A stretch of DNA of 64,000 nucleotides. Source: Gordionus sp. m RMFG-2023 (taxonomy: Eukaryota; Nematomorpha; Gordioida; Chordodea; Parachordodidae). The notes under the pieces are model-generated. The model was not told the DNA's origin, searched no databases, and worked only from the letters and a program-made list of their open reading frames with translations. The translations under genes and the position numbers were made by a program. Of this stretch, positions 12,335-24,722 are shown piece by piece. Where the stretch lies: positions 64,378,711-64,442,710 of the forward strand of contig NC_088776.1 in NCBI RefSeq assembly GCF_954871325.1, written 5' to 3'. The number at the start of each line of letters is the position of its first letter. The first letter of the stretch is position 1.

Positions 12335-12420
12335 ACCTGGTCCGGTTACATGGACCGGTCCGTATTTTAATTTTTTTAAAATATAGTCGGGCCGGGCCGT
12401 AATATTTTAAAACCGAATTT
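12335..12420. repeat. G+C-rich GGCCCGG plus T/A tract repeat, copy 1
   Basis: Blocks GACCTGGTCCGG, TGGACCGGTCCG and GTCGGGCCGGGCCG are separated by T-rich then A-rich tracts. Each block is nearly self-complementary. Same family as 15221-15400, 15646-15735 and 25529-25799. Confidence 0.65.
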
Positions 12421-12925
12421 TTTAAACATTATTAGATATAAAAATTACAAACAAAATGTAATATATTTTTAAAAAATCCAAATTAAATATTTAAAGGAAA
12501 TCAGACAGTTTTTAAAACAAAAATATGATTTATAAATTATATAAAAATTTTAAATATTAACGGCTATTATTATAAAATTATTTATTTTGTTTATTATTTT
12601 TTTTTACGTACTTTCACTTTTTATTATTTTTTCAAAAAATTCTAATAAAAATGCTAGGAAGGCTGGAAATTTCTAAAGATGTGTTAGGAGGGGGGGGGAG
12701 AGTGGAAGGGGATAATCTTTAATATTGAAATGATTTATTTTCGGAAAATCAAAATTTTTTTAAAACCAATAATAATTTGAAAAATGATACTTTTCGAAAG
12801 CAAGTAATAAAATATTGGAAGAAATATTAAGTGCCAATATAATACGGTTAAAAAAAAATTATATTATAAACGGTATGTAAAATCCCATTACAATATAAAA
12901 TTAAATATTTAATGGTTTAAAAAGT

Positions 12926-12973
12926 GAGTCAAAATATCGTTCAATAAATGAGTCAAAATATCGTTCAATAAAT
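12926..12973. repeat. 24 bp tandem pair
   Basis: GAGTCAAAATATCGTTCA plus six further bases occurs twice back to back without change. Confidence 0.9.
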
Positions 12974-12999
12974 GAAAAGTTTATTCTTCTTTGCTATTC

Positions 13000-13620
13000 A
13001 AATTTTTAATTTTTGTTTTTCCGTTTGAGGATTCTAGTCGATTCAAACCTTTTTAGGATGTCGTACATGTAGTGATATATGTATATCTATAATAGAGAAA
13101 AATTGAAATATTTAGTAAGTGGTCGGTTTCATATGGTTATTGGCTCAAATTACGATATTTTTAAAATATTTTTTTGATGTTGTTTTACACGTATATAGAT
13201 TTATAAATCAAAAATGAACATTTTTTAAGTTATTACTAAGCATTGATCAATCGAATATTTAGTATGTAGTCGGGTTTGAGCTCGGTTTCGTTCAAATCAT
13301 AATATTTTTTGGGATAATACTTATTACTTAAATATGCCAATAAAATAAATTAATTTTTATCAATAAAGCTAGAATATGTGCCTTACAAATTTTCTATTAT
13401 TTTACGATTCTAGACCTACCTATAAAATAAATATAAAAAAAACCAATCTTTTTTTTAATTCTTGGGTTATCTTCATGTATTTATTCTCACATATTAAAAA
13501 AATGTATTTAACGCCCTCTTATGGATATATATTTGTTAAAATATTAAAATCAACAAAAATAAAATTGAATTGTAATAAGCACATAAATTTTAATTTCTTA
13601 TTTAGCATTATATGATAAAT
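13000..13620 (-). repeat. Dispersed repeat, copy shared with the telomere-proximal side
   Basis: Read on the minus strand this stretch matches 33990-34680. Shared landmarks are ATATCCATAAGAGGG, CGACCACTTACTAAATATT and CTATATA(TA)CGTGTAAA. Identity looks moderate. It has no recognised coding content; the 13376-13615 open frame is inside it and is not supported as a gene. Confidence 0.65.
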
Positions 13621-13840
13621 TAAAAAATTGATTTTTATATATTAAAAATATTTAAATATTTTTTTTTGTTTTATAGGATCTTCCTTTAATTATAACTATC
13701 AATATCAAAATAAATTTATATAATACAAAGTTCCATCTACCAAAAATTTAAATTTGTAGGAAAAATTTTTTCAAAAATATCTTAAATAAAAAAATTGATA
13801 TATTAATTTTTAATTAATTAAAAGTATAATAATAATATAC

Positions 13841-13874
13841 CACTCCCCCCTCTCACTCCACCCCCCCCCCCCCC
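13841..13874. repeat. Poly-C tract
   Basis: A C-rich run with a few T and A interruptions at its left end and 15 uninterrupted C at its right end. Confidence 0.9.
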
Positions 13875-14188
13875 AAAAAAAAAGGTTGCAATAACCTGAT
13901 TTTATTTGTTCTAACTTTGATTCTGTTAGTTCTAAATCTATCACAATTTCTAAATGAATGTTTATTTAATATGGTGAACATATTGAAAACAGATAAAGAA
14001 TCTAGATAAATAAATTTGGATATTATTGAAAGAAAACAGAAGGGGCCTTCTGGTATAAGCGGAAATTAATTTTATTACTGCCTCAATAGAAATTATGCGA
14101 AATAGGCTAATGGACGCTAAACACCCATATTTCTAGTAATAAAAATATAATATTGAAGTAACACAGTTTTATCTTTAAACTTTCTTAG

Positions 14189-14340
14189 CTGATATGGGAT
14201 ATTTAGAAAAAGATAACTAACCCTAACAATTCATTAAAGAGAAGATTAAAAATTAAACGACTTTGTTTTCGCCTGAAGCTTTTTAAAATTTCAAAATATA
14301 TGGGACGGGTATTGATGATAATAAAGAATAGATAAATGTC
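14189..14340. repeat. Dispersed repeat, copy 2
   Basis: Same direction as 7797-7935, with small insertions and deletions between the two. Sequence just outside is less similar. Confidence 0.6.
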
Positions 14341-14510
14341 TCAGTGATGATTTTCCGTTGCCGACTGGTTTGGGTGAGCAGGTTAGCGAGCGAGCCAGCG
14401 GTAGTGCTATATTTTTTTTCTTGACCAATCTATAATTTTTTGAAAGGGAGAAAGGGTGAAAGGTACAAAGCGATGATAATTGTAATAATATATAGGTATT
14501 TATATAAAAT

Positions 14511-14841
14511 TACTATGGTATTTTTGGTTGGCCGCCATTTATTGTTTATTTTTTTGGTTTCGGCTACAAAAATAGTCAAAGCTTTAATCTCTACTATCTT
14601 TCTTTCAGCCATAAAGAAAAATATAAATTTGAACTTTAGGACTTTCATAATTTTCTGGTAAATATTGGACCTCAAAGCATTTTTTTAGCGAATAACTACT
14701 TTTTCATTTGGCGATTAACCAAAGAATTTGCGGAATTTAAATGTATTATTTAAGCACTATGTAATGGCGAAAGCCGGATGTAATAATACTACCATAGTTT
14801 TTGTTTTAGTTGGCCGTCATTTATTGTTTATTTTTGATTTT
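14511..14841. repeat. Direct repeat of about 50 bp
   Basis: 14511-14560 and 14788-14841 share ACTA(T/C)..TA then TTGGCCG(C/T)CATTTATTG and T-rich sequence. The overlapping open frames (14430-14675 minus, 14440-14661 and 14810-15070 plus) follow this repeat and show no family pattern. Confidence 0.55.
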
Positions 14842-15220
14842 CTTAGCAAATAACTTTTTATTCTTAAATTCGGTTATAAAAATGATTAAAGCACTAACCT
14901 TTATAAACGAGGCACTAAAGAATGATATATATTTCATAGTTAGTGCTATCAATCGCAATTTAAGGAAGTTGGCACAAGTTTTTATTTTGCTTTATAACTT
15001 TTTTCCCTTAAATTCGGTTACTATAAGGATTGAAGCATTAACAAGCACTAAAGAAACACTAAAAAAATGACATAAGATTCATCGTTAATATTTCCAATCA
15101 TTCGGCCAGCTTCACGGAGCTGAAAGGAAAAACAAGAGAAAAAAAAAGTGAATATCTTTAAATCAATATTCCAGAATTAAAATAGAACAATAAAATAATT
15201 AATTTGTATATTTAAATAAA

Positions 15221-15400
15221 TTCGGGCACAGACCGGTAAAACTTTTTTAAAAAAATTTCGGGCCGTGCCTAGCTTGAAAAATTAGGTCCGATGTAGATTA
15301 CTAATTAGAGTTTTGCACGGGCTGTTCAGGTCGGACATGGATATTGAAGCCCTTTTCTTGGGGCTCGGATCGGGCTTTAAAAGGGAGTCCTACTCCCGAA
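15221..15400. repeat. G+C-rich GGCCCGG plus T/A tract repeat, copy 2
   Basis: Starts TTCGGGCACAGACCGG. It has TTTCGGGCCGTGCC after an A/T tract and ends with GGGCTCGGATCGGGC. The GGGCACAG start equals the right edge of the copy at 25529-25799, which supports one family. Confidence 0.6.
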
Positions 15401-15645
15401 CTCAATAATCATTTTGTTTTATCAAAATGTCAATCAGAATTATGTGTCATCACCCTCCCTCCCCGACCATCCATTCATAGTTAGCACAAATTGGTCGGCG
15501 AATTTATACAAAATAATAATTATTTTCATTTGATAATTTTTGTTTATCTAAAAATCTATTCGATTAAATATCCTTACATTTTTATATTTATAAATATTTA
15601 TACTTTTATAGATGTAAACGAACTCAGATTCAAAATATTTTTTAA

Positions 15646-15735
15646 TCGGGATCGAGCCGGGCTGGAACACAAAATTTAGGCTCGTAGTTGAACGCCTAAT
15701 TTTTATAAAATTCGAGTTGGACCGCAAAAAAAATT
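15646..15735. repeat. G+C-rich repeat, copy 3 (decayed)
   Basis: Contains AATCGGGATCGAGCCGGGC, TTAGGCTCG and GAGTTGGACCGC separated by A/T tracts. More decayed than the other copies. Confidence 0.45.
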
Positions 15736-15760
15736 ACTTTGGGGCTCTACCTAAGATTGG

Positions 15761-18700
15761 CCAGGTATTGGGTCATAATTTAGATTGATTATATCTGAGA
15801 TAAATAGATTTTTTTTTAAAAAGAATTTTATTACCACTAATTTATTAGAAAAAAATAAAATTATAGCAAAGGAAAAAAAAAGAGTCGAAATCTGCAAATC
15901 AATACCAGAATCCAAATAGAACATTTTAAATTTGGTTATTGCTAAGCGCGGTGGTATATTACTTTATTTTAATAATTTTTGTTATAAATAGTTTGCTCTC
16001 CCCTATTGTTTTATACCAAAATAATTAAATAAAGTTTTATTTTTCCCTTTCCTTCGTGTATCTTGTCGCAAATACATAAAAATTAAATTAAGTTTTTCTT
16101 TTGACCTTCTTTTGTCTTATTATAAATACATAAAATTTAAGTAAAGTTTCTTTTATTATGATTTAAATACTTTCAAGCATATGATTTTTGTGTTTTCGTT
16201 TTACTTAGGGGTTTTACTTAATTTTGGGGTCTTGAAAGGGTGTTCGACCAATAAAAGTTAGATATTTAGGTCCGGTAAACCGCCCTGTTTCTAGTGGTAT
16301 AATTAGAGTTTCAGAAAATATCGGGAATAGGTTATATCCCTAATTAGGTAAGATAAAACTATCACAACTCCCTTTTGCAAAAACGTTCTTTTTTTCACTT
16401 TGATCCAATTTTATTTTATAATTGCGCGTTTTATTTTCCCTATAAAGGACAAATTTTTATGTTATTAGATTTATATGTTTTTTTAGTTTTTGTTTTAAAA
16501 TTAAATAAAATTGAAAACTTAATTTGTAGTTGCTTTTATTAGCTTAAAATGACGCATACTAAAAATCATCGAGATGTGTCACCAACCATTCTTCTACCCA
16601 TAACGTAGGCCCCTACACTTCAAACATAATAATTTGTATGATTGATGTCGAATAATTGTTTATATATACATAGAAAAAAAATTCTAACAAATATATATTT
16701 CGTTATGATTTTATATGAATACAATTTTTGAGTAGTAACCTCTACTACTGGGCATTTTTCGCCTTCAACATTTATGTTTTTAAAAAATCTTGGTAATAAA
16801 ATACGAATATTCACAAATGAACCCGAAGAATTTCTTTTCATACGACAAAAAATCCAAATTGAAATTTCTACACACAATTATGATTCCTTTTTGGGAACGC
16901 AATTATAGAATTTTTTTTAACTAAATAATTACAAATTTATATATTACAATTTTTTTTTAGTTTTATGTAAAGAGAAATTTAATAAAATGTAGAATATTAA
17001 ATAACAATTTTTTATTTTAAGATATTTAAAGAAAGTTTTATTTTCTACATAATTTTTGTTAGATGAAACTTTACATTTTAGATATTTTTTGGTGTTGATA
17101 GTATAATTAAAGGAAGATTCCAGAAAAAAAACAAATTTTTTAATCCCATACTTAAGATCAATTGCAAAACAAAATAAAAAATTTGCTAGCTTATTGCAAT
17201 CCGTAAAATAACCGAACAGATGTGTGGGTGGGTGATTGAGCAATTTAGACTTACAATGATCGTTGTTGAAAAGTTGAAGATTGACTGAAGGAATGGCCTT
17301 GATAACTTAGGCCCAGTACCATTGAGCAGGGAAATGAATAGAGTGCGGTCAGTTATTTGCTTTTAAATTTGCATTTACAACTTTTCATTAGAATCTAAAC
17401 ATTTTGAACCCATTCTTATATTAGGATACATTTAATATTTAAATTTAAAATATCAATATATATTAGTAATATATATTTTATGAGATAAACTATCCTTATA
17501 ATTTTTTAACCTTTATTTTTAGTAAAATGTTTATATATGTTTTGCACTCTTCGATAATTAAAGACCAAATAATTACATATTTACGAAAAATATTGTCATT
17601 TTAGTTAATTTGAAATATACTTTTTAGTTTTCGTGGAGGGAGATGGAAATATTATAAGGAACATATAGATTTATTAAGTTTATTTTTAAAATTAATGATG
17701 TGATATGATACAATTTTTGAAAACTATTATAATTCATTAAATGGTAAGTTTATTAAACTGGAGCCTAAACAAAAATCTTTTTTTTATAAAAATTTTTTAT
17801 AGTAGAATAAGACGAGGTCAAATCTATCAAATAAGTATTTTTTTATAAACTAAATAAAATTGAAACTGAAAATCAGTCATTACTCAACAGAAATTCTAGC
17901 GTCTTAATCCTTTATTATAAGTCCAGAGATGTTATATGAGAGACCACGTTTTTTTTCGCATTTAATCAGCATGAAAATAAATATATTAATTGCATGGTGA
18001 AGATAAAATGAGATGTCTGAAATTTCTTAAAGAACAATATAATAATTTATGTATAAAAATTAAAATTGTAATTTCTCAGATATAAAGGCGGTCTCTATGC
18101 TTTTATTTGGTAAAGATATTTAATCTTAATGAAATCATAGAATTATGATATAAAGATTGAATATTTTTTAGCACACACTCAGATCATAATTAGGTATATT
18201 GTAATTAAATTTTACACTATAAACTTTGATATTTTGCCGCCTCGTGATCCGTTTTGCCCTGGTCTCTCCTACATAATATTTGATCATCCAATCATTTTCA
18301 TAAATTTATATTATTTATAAAGATAAAATGTTTGAGATATACAGATTATAATTATATCCGATTACTACATTTCTTTTATACACTTTAAAAATTAAAGTTT
18401 TTTGATTAAATGCCAAGGATAACATGTCTTTATATAAATTTAAGTTAAAAATTTTTTAAATTAAATGTCAGGAATTGCAATTAATGCCTTTTTAAAAAAA
18501 TAAATACATTAAAGAATAAATGTGTTAATTAAAATTCTGTTAAAGTCATTTTCTTTATAAAATCCGGTTATGGTCATTATCTTTATCTCTATATGACAAT
18601 TTAATTTGAGATTTTCTATTCCACCAAAAATCTTTGCTAAAAAAAATCTTACTATATAAAAGAATATAATTAATTAATATTTTATTTTGAATATATAAAA

Positions 18701-18767
18701 AAAACTTATATATAAAATTTATTATTATTTATTTTATTTTGGTAAATTAATTTTCTTAAAAACCAGT
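15761..18767. other. Gene-poor AT-rich interval before the Kunitz gene
   Basis: Long A/T tracts and no repeat family of note. Minus-strand open frames at 16620-16877 and 16944-17243 are the longest. The first has slightly more balanced composition around FKNINVEGEKCPVVEVTT, but no domain was recognised and splice signals are poor. Confidence 0.4.
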
Positions 18768-21617
18768 ATGAAATTACTAGCAAATATTATTGCTTGTCTG
18801 GTTACTCTAGGTAGGTAATTATGCCCTTATGATAAAGAACCAATGTATTAAAATATTAAATTTTAGGCTTATTTGATCGTTTCTCAAGAACCAATGGCTC
18901 TGGTAAAATTATAATTTTCATATTTTATCGGTAATTATAATACATTCATAATTTATTATAAAAAATATATAATAAATAAATTTTAATTGATATTTGACAA
19001 ATACTTCATGAATTGCTAATTTTAGTATTGAAAAAGGATACTTTTCATAAGTATCCCTTTACAGATACAATTTATACAAAATAAATTTTTAATATAATCA
19101 TTTAAAGTGCTCATAATCACTAATTTAGGATTGTTAAAATATTTTGAAGTGCTAAAAAAATTTATTGAGTGATCAAAGTATTGTCATATAATTAAATATT
19201 AAATAAAGGGTAACAATTCCTTCTTGCAGGACAGGATTTCATAAACATGCAATTTTATAATATGACTGATGATTATTATTAAATTCGTTCGAAGAAAAAA
19301 AAGAGGCAAACATTATTAGTCTAATGAAAATATAGCCTAATGATGGGGATTGGATTCTTACTCGTAAAATTATTTTTGCGAAAAATTTAATTCTTACAAT
19401 TTTCGCATTGATTTTTTGCCTATAGAGGCATACTAATAAGATATATTAAGATATTATCTTAATTTCTAAATGAGATTAAGAGATTTACTAAACACCAGGG
19501 GTTTACCTAATCCTCCCCTAATAATAGTATATTAATTGTATATATATTGTACTAAGAATAATATCGTTAAAAATTTACTTAGAAAAAGTATTGTAAAATA
19601 TATAAAAATTATAAAACAATCATATCTCTTAAAAATCACTATTGTAGTATTCTACAGCAAAACTAAGATAGTTATGATTCCACAAATAGAATCAAAAATC
19701 TATATTTTATTTGGAATATAACATTTAATATCTTGATAATGGCACTATTTTTGATCTTTATCTAGTGTTATTGGAGCTTAATATTTTATCAAAACCAATT
19801 CAAAACATATAGGCCTAATCATAAACAAAGCAAAAACAGAAATTTTTGTCTAGATAATAATACAATTGTCTGACTTCATAATTGTTGAATTTAAGGATCT
19901 AAATCTTTAAATTCCTTTTATCTCATATTTTGACAATATCTTTAACTTGGTATTCAAAACATTCTCCGTCACTAGATTCTCTAAATAAATGCTTATATGT
20001 TCCATAGATATTACATCCCTATCGTGCATCTTCTTCTTTTTTGCCTAAAGAATTTATCGATCTTGAGTTTTTACTTAAAATTTTTTTGAAAAACATTCTA
20101 AATATCAATTTAACTCCATTCAATTGCAAGAAAACTTTCCAATTTCCTGATAAGATGATTATCCTGACTTATTTTATCACCCTCATCTTTTCTCTCTTTC
20201 TGCCATAAAATTCCTTCCATATCCCTCCTATGATAACTTTCTAGATCAGACTAGGTAGAATAATATTTCGACAGGTATTATTTATTTCTGATATCATAAA
20301 GCTTAAAAACTCTTTTTTTTCACTCCTGATTTCAAAATTCTATTCAATTATATCCACATCTTATCCTCAAGATATCCAACTTTTCTTAAATATTGATAAA
20401 ATTGGAAGCCTTGCTAGTTTAAATTTAGGAAACCTGCCTTTTAACATAATCCACTTGAATGGCAATCTCAGTCAATGCTAAGAGCAAGCATAAGTTTAAT
20501 TGTATAAAATGTCAGGACTTTTAACAGACCGTTCATTAATAAATAACTTTTCAACCTGTCTTAAAAAAGGATGGAATCCCCAATATCTTATAATCTTGTA
20601 GCTTTTCATCTCGTGAAGGCCAGCTCTGATGGCCTTACAACTATCTCATGATGGGTAAATCTCACATCTGGCATACTTTCTCATACAGAAACAATAACAA
20701 AAAAGGTGGCATTTCGAAATCTTTATTATTCCAAAAACGGTTATTGTTTTATTAAATCTATCATTTTGAACCTGAGTAAAACTGATAAAATTATGTCTGA
20801 AACAGAAGGAAGAATTGGAATGCACCAAGTTTGAATCTTGAATTCTTTACGAAAAGATAGAAGATTCGTGCAACTAATATGCCATTCACCTTGCGAAAAC
20901 AAGGCCCATTTAATTTCATTAGATTATCATGTACAGATCAATGTAAAACGACCATTTGGATTACTAAGAGAAATTCCACGAAGTGTGACATTCAATTTCT
21001 AATAAAAAAATGTGTTGACGTTTGATGAATGGAAGAAGTTACTATTAGCGATTTTACAAGTAACAAAAAGACCTTATATTTAGTTAATTAAATTTAATAT
21101 TTCGAAAATCTTAATTGTATTTTAAAAATATTAAAATGGCAAGTCTATGATTTCAGTCCAACACAATGGGAACTCATCTAACTATTTTTACAACCTTTGA
21201 GAGTTAATCTTGATTTATATAATTTTTTTAACATTTTGTATCTCAAAGATAGTATTATAAATTCAATGTATATCCTTTAATACAAATTTTTTTTATATAA
21301 CATTTAATGTATTAGAGTTATAATAATTTCGATTATCGAAAGAGCACCTGTTTGTTTTTATCATTGCAACAAGAAATCATGCCAAAATCCTTTTCATTAC
21401 AAATGGAGCTGGCAATTTATACATATAATAATAATTAAATTATTTGTTAACTACAGTATGCCATTTACCAATGGATCCTGGATCATGCCTAGCTTTAATG
21501 GAAAGGTGGTATTACAACGCTAGAGAAGGAAAATGTTTAGCTTTTATCTATGGGGGTTGCGAAGGGAATGGAAATAATTTCTCATGCAGGAGAAATTGTG
21601 AACGGACTTACATGTGA
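18768..21617 (+). CDS. Secreted Kunitz-type serine protease inhibitor
   Basis: Exon 18768-18810 encodes a signal peptide (MKLLANIIACLVTL) and ends in phase 1 at donor GTAGGT. Micro-exon 18867-18902 is phase 1 to 1 (LFDRFSRTNGS). Exon 21457-21617, also starting in phase 1 after CTACAG, encodes one Kunitz domain and the stop. The cysteine spacing is C-8-C-15-C-7-C-8-C-3-C, with WYYNAREGKC, FIYGGC and NNF in the usual places. In bovine trypsin inhibitor the fourth gap is 12, so this domain lacks four residues just after NNF. The P1 position after the second cysteine is Leu, not Lys/Arg, which suggests a chymotrypsin- or elastase-like target. That is inferred from the family. All phases agree, but the 2.5 kb intron is long and a rival ending exists at 19230-19282. 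The predicted product is about 80 residues, secreted. Confidence 0.7.
19230..19282 (+). CDS. Possible alternative last exon of the signal-peptide transcript
   Basis: A strong acceptor (TTCCTTCTTGCAG) ends at 19229, and the phase-1 frame continues from the micro-exon at 18867-18902 as GQDFINMQFYNMTDDYY and then stops at 19280-19282. Joined to the first two exons it would give a secreted peptide of about 43 residues with no cysteine in its mature part. It may be a separate small secreted peptide, an alternative transcript, or a decoy acceptor within the Kunitz gene's intron. Confidence 0.35.
20340..20870 (-). pseudogene. Possible decayed MULE-like transposase
   Basis: On the minus strand, scattered frames recall Mutator-like (MULE) transposases of animals: GAFQ..FYQFYS near 20770-20830 (family: DGTF..P..FYQLY), MPPFLLLFLYEK near 20690 (PLVY.LL..K), WGFHPFLRQVEKLF near 20560 (GC.FHF.Q...K.Q), and LLALTEIAIQVDYV near 20450-20480. 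The order and rough spacing fit, but stops and frame changes are many and the identity is weak. The 20646-20828 minus frame is one shadow of it. It lies in the large intron of the Kunitz gene. Confidence 0.35.
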
Positions 21618-22919
21618 TAACTAAAGCCTTAGTCTCTAACTAAAAATTATATTACATATTTCATATTACAAAATTTGATTATCATATACATATTATAAGC
21701 TCAAAATAATATATTTCTCCTAAATTGATAAAATTTTATTAATATGATATTCAAAATTTTATAAATTTACATTACCAAAAAAGTTATAATTGATTTTATA
21801 CCACTCAGTCTATAATACAAACTTTTGTCAACAACCACATCACCTTTTACTAAAAATAATTTATTTGATCATAATATACAAATATAACTAAATAGTATTA
21901 CATGAAGCTATAAAAGAAATAATGAATAAAATAATTTAAAGTAAAACTTAATTTTATTTTAAAAAGAAACAATAGTTGAAATTAAAAATATCTCTTTGTA
22001 CATTTATCCCAAGGATTAAGAATCCCTCAGGAGTATGTTAGTGTAATAAATTTTTAAAAGAAGCCGAAGATGATAGAAGCCAACTATTTGTTGGTAGAAG
22101 TTGCAATTGGTGATAATATAAAACTTCTGAGGTTTTTATATATGTTGAATTTTTTAATCATTGTTAAAATAAATAAGTTGTTATTATATTGGTTGGGAAG
22201 GGTGTAACACAAATATAACTCAAATAAGGAATTTTCTCATGAAACAGTTGATAGCTATTAAATCATCAGATCTTGATAGGAATCTGCGGATAGATTCTAA
22301 GAGAATATTAGGTGTATGAGCCTTTTTTTAAGGAGCTTAATAATTTATCAATTTTGACTCAATTAAGACCAAGTCTGCCCCTGGTATTCACAAGGAGATT
22401 GCACTTAAGTCCAATCTATATCCTATGTTCACTCTTAATTGTTCGTTTGTTAAAAGATTTCCTAGGTTATTAATCGACGAGGCTTCCTTCCAGCTATTCA
22501 TTTTATCTTCATCTTGAAAGATTTGAATGTCTTCAAGAGATTAAGTGGAAGATATTGTAAGTTAATATTAAGAATGAAAAAATTAGGAGAGCGTTGTCTT
22601 ACCACTAATAGCTTCGTCTAAATTATCATTAGGTGTTATGTATTTAGATATAGTGAATTGTTTATAAGGCTGATTTCCAGTAAAATAATATAGTTAAATT
22701 AAGTTTGAAAATATTTCCTAGTAAATAGTGTTGTTAAACGGCTCGTTTTGAGCCGATTTTTAAAAATGGCTAACTCAATATTTTAGCCAGAAAAATATTG
22801 CCTAAGCCTCAAGATTTTAATAATAAATGTCTAGACCTTTGTTCCTTCAACACTACTAGTAAAGGTTTAAAAAAATACTTCTAATTATTAATTTTTTTAA
22901 ATGGAAAAAGGAGAAGGAA
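21618..22919. other. 3' flank of the Kunitz gene, nothing firmly recognised
   Basis: The first 400 bases are AT-rich and probably hold the 3' UTR. 22015-22620 has more balanced composition and several short open frames on both strands (for instance an ATG frame at 22240-22317), yet no family pattern could be named. It may be a decayed mobile element. Confidence 0.35.
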
Positions 22920-23096
22920 CATTTTATATATGATTCGTGGAATTTATGAATCGGTATGGTTGTATAAATCGCAACTTTAAAATTAAAAAATTTAAAAGAT
23001 ATAAGCGACGAATGTAGAAGGGTTATTATTTACCATTGTGGCTGGTTAGTGATGTATTTATAATTATCAAAATTATAAATGCGCTTAATACAAATG

Positions 23097-23630
23097 ACTC
23101 CCGTATGTTAAATTCGAATCGATATCTTTTTCGGCTAGGATATCATTTAATAATTCAGGATTCGTATCTATATAGAACTAAACATGATTAATTTAGAAGT
23201 TTAATTAGAGATATAGAGAAATTAACCCTGTAAACGATTATTTTTATACCTTAAAATATATGTTTAATTAGAGATATATAGAATTTTAATTTTTAAACTT
23301 TATTTATTCTCCTGTAATTCATCATTTTAAATATGAAAAATTAAATTATGTTTTCAACAGTAAAAGACTCCCGTATGTTAAATTCGAATCGATATCTTTT
23401 CGGCTAGGATATCATTTAATAATTCAGGATTCGTATCTATATAGAACTAAACATGATTAATTTAGAAGTTTAATTAGAGATATAGAGAAATTAACCCTGT
23501 AAACGATTATTTTTATACCTTAAAATATATGTTTAATTAGAGATATATAGAATATTAATTTTTAAACTTTATTTATTCTCCTGTAATTCATCATTTAAAT
23601 ATGAAAAATTAAATTATGTTTTCAACAATA
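23097..23630. repeat. 266 bp tandem duplication, two near-identical copies
   Basis: 23097-23362 and 23364-23630 differ at only a few positions, both starting GACTCCCGTATGTTAAATT and ending TTTTCAACA(G/A)TAAAA. This is much less divergence than between the inverted arms, so it is a recent event. Each copy contains a decayed exon 2. Confidence 0.9.
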
Positions 23631-23888
23631 AAAGCCTAAATTTCACAGATATTTTAAAACGCCTAAATCAATATTATATTATAGCCATCTCGAGATTTCT
23701 CTAAATGATTCCAGACAGCGTCTACATGAGTGGGAGGGATAGGAACAGTTTGCATCTAACGTTTTTGAGGGGGTAGGGGGTATGCTGCTTTAATGGGGGT
23801 AAGATAAATTTTTTGGGGGATTATCTATTAAATTTTGAGATGAAATTAGGACAAAATTTATAGCTGTAAAAATTAATACTATTATTAT

Positions 23889-23950
23889 AGAATTATTATA
23901 ATATAATTATTATAATATAATTATTATAATACAATTATTATAATACAATT
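23889..23950. repeat. AT-rich tandem repeat of about 15 bp
   Basis: Four copies of an ATTATTATAATATA-type unit; the last two end ATAC. Confidence 0.85.
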
Positions 23951-24408
23951 CATCGACCAAATATTGCAAACTATAAACATTGTTTTCCATATAATACTTT
24001 CTGCTCTTTTAAAGTAATTTAATTTCAGCAAGCTCATAATACCATAATAATTAATTCATTGTAAATAATGTTGGTTTTAATTGAATTATTATCCAAAAAA
24101 TAAATTCTTTCTAATCACAAAATATCGATAGTTGGTAGTAGAGATAGATTAATTAAAGTTATCCTTTATAAATTCTCTGAAAAGAGTATCAATATAAAAA
24201 GGTGAAAATATAGGAGACACCGCCGCCGAAGATGGTAAATTTTTTAGGAGGGTAGGCAAAGGTTTTTGAAGGGGGTTTACATCCAGCAAAAATCCTGTCA
24301 TGTAGATGCTGATTGCAGATAGGAAGAGCTTTTTTTGAAAAAATCTCATTTCTTAGGTAATATTTTTTAAATCGTTTTTTTAAATCGTTTATAAATAAAT
24401 TGGGATAA

Positions 24409-24470
24409 CATTGGCGTACGCAGCGGGGGGGAGACAGGGGAACAAATCCCCCCCCCAAAGCCAAAAAATG
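24409..24470 (+). mobile_element. Candidate 5' end of the second hAT element
   Basis: CATTGGCGTACGCAGCGGGG followed by G and C runs resembles the CAGTGGCGTA-type terminus of the MITE at 27103-27450. It lies about 310 bases upstream of the first recognisable transposase residues, on the right strand and at a plausible distance. No matching right end or target duplication was found. G+C-rich sequence at 24214-24290 on the other side may be a separate remnant. Confidence 0.4.
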
Positions 24471-24722
24471 CAGATGCCGGATATATTTTTCAAAAATATT
24501 ATTGTTTATATTAATTTATTTGTTAATATTTATCCCTATCTCATATATATATTTATTTACATTTATTTATCACATTCATCTACTAAGTTATTTTATCAAT
24601 TAATTTCGATTTCAAGTTTTCCTTGGCATAATTTACCTATTATTTTCAAATTTTAGTGGCGTATTATTTATCTAAATTTCTGGTCATATAATAGTTATTT
24701 CTGAAATTGTGTAACAGGGAGA

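Noticed and set aside
14430-15070. Open frames on both strands around a 50 bp direct repeat
   Set aside because: They are hydrophobic by composition, have no family pattern, and the two repeat copies do not keep one frame.
16559-16877. Minus-strand frame with KCPVVEVTT and a following short frame GRRMVGDTSR
   Set aside because: Slightly protein-like composition but no domain, no convincing splice signals and only one cysteine.
22240-22620. Balanced-composition segment with short open frames, perhaps a mobile element gene
   Set aside because: No motif could be matched to a named family in any frame, so no call is made beyond noting it.
24189-24464. Minus-strand frames with glycine/proline-rich parts near 24.2-24.46 kb
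   Set aside because: They translate the G and C runs at the candidate hAT end. The same kind of run occurs in the MITE at 27.1-27.45 kb.
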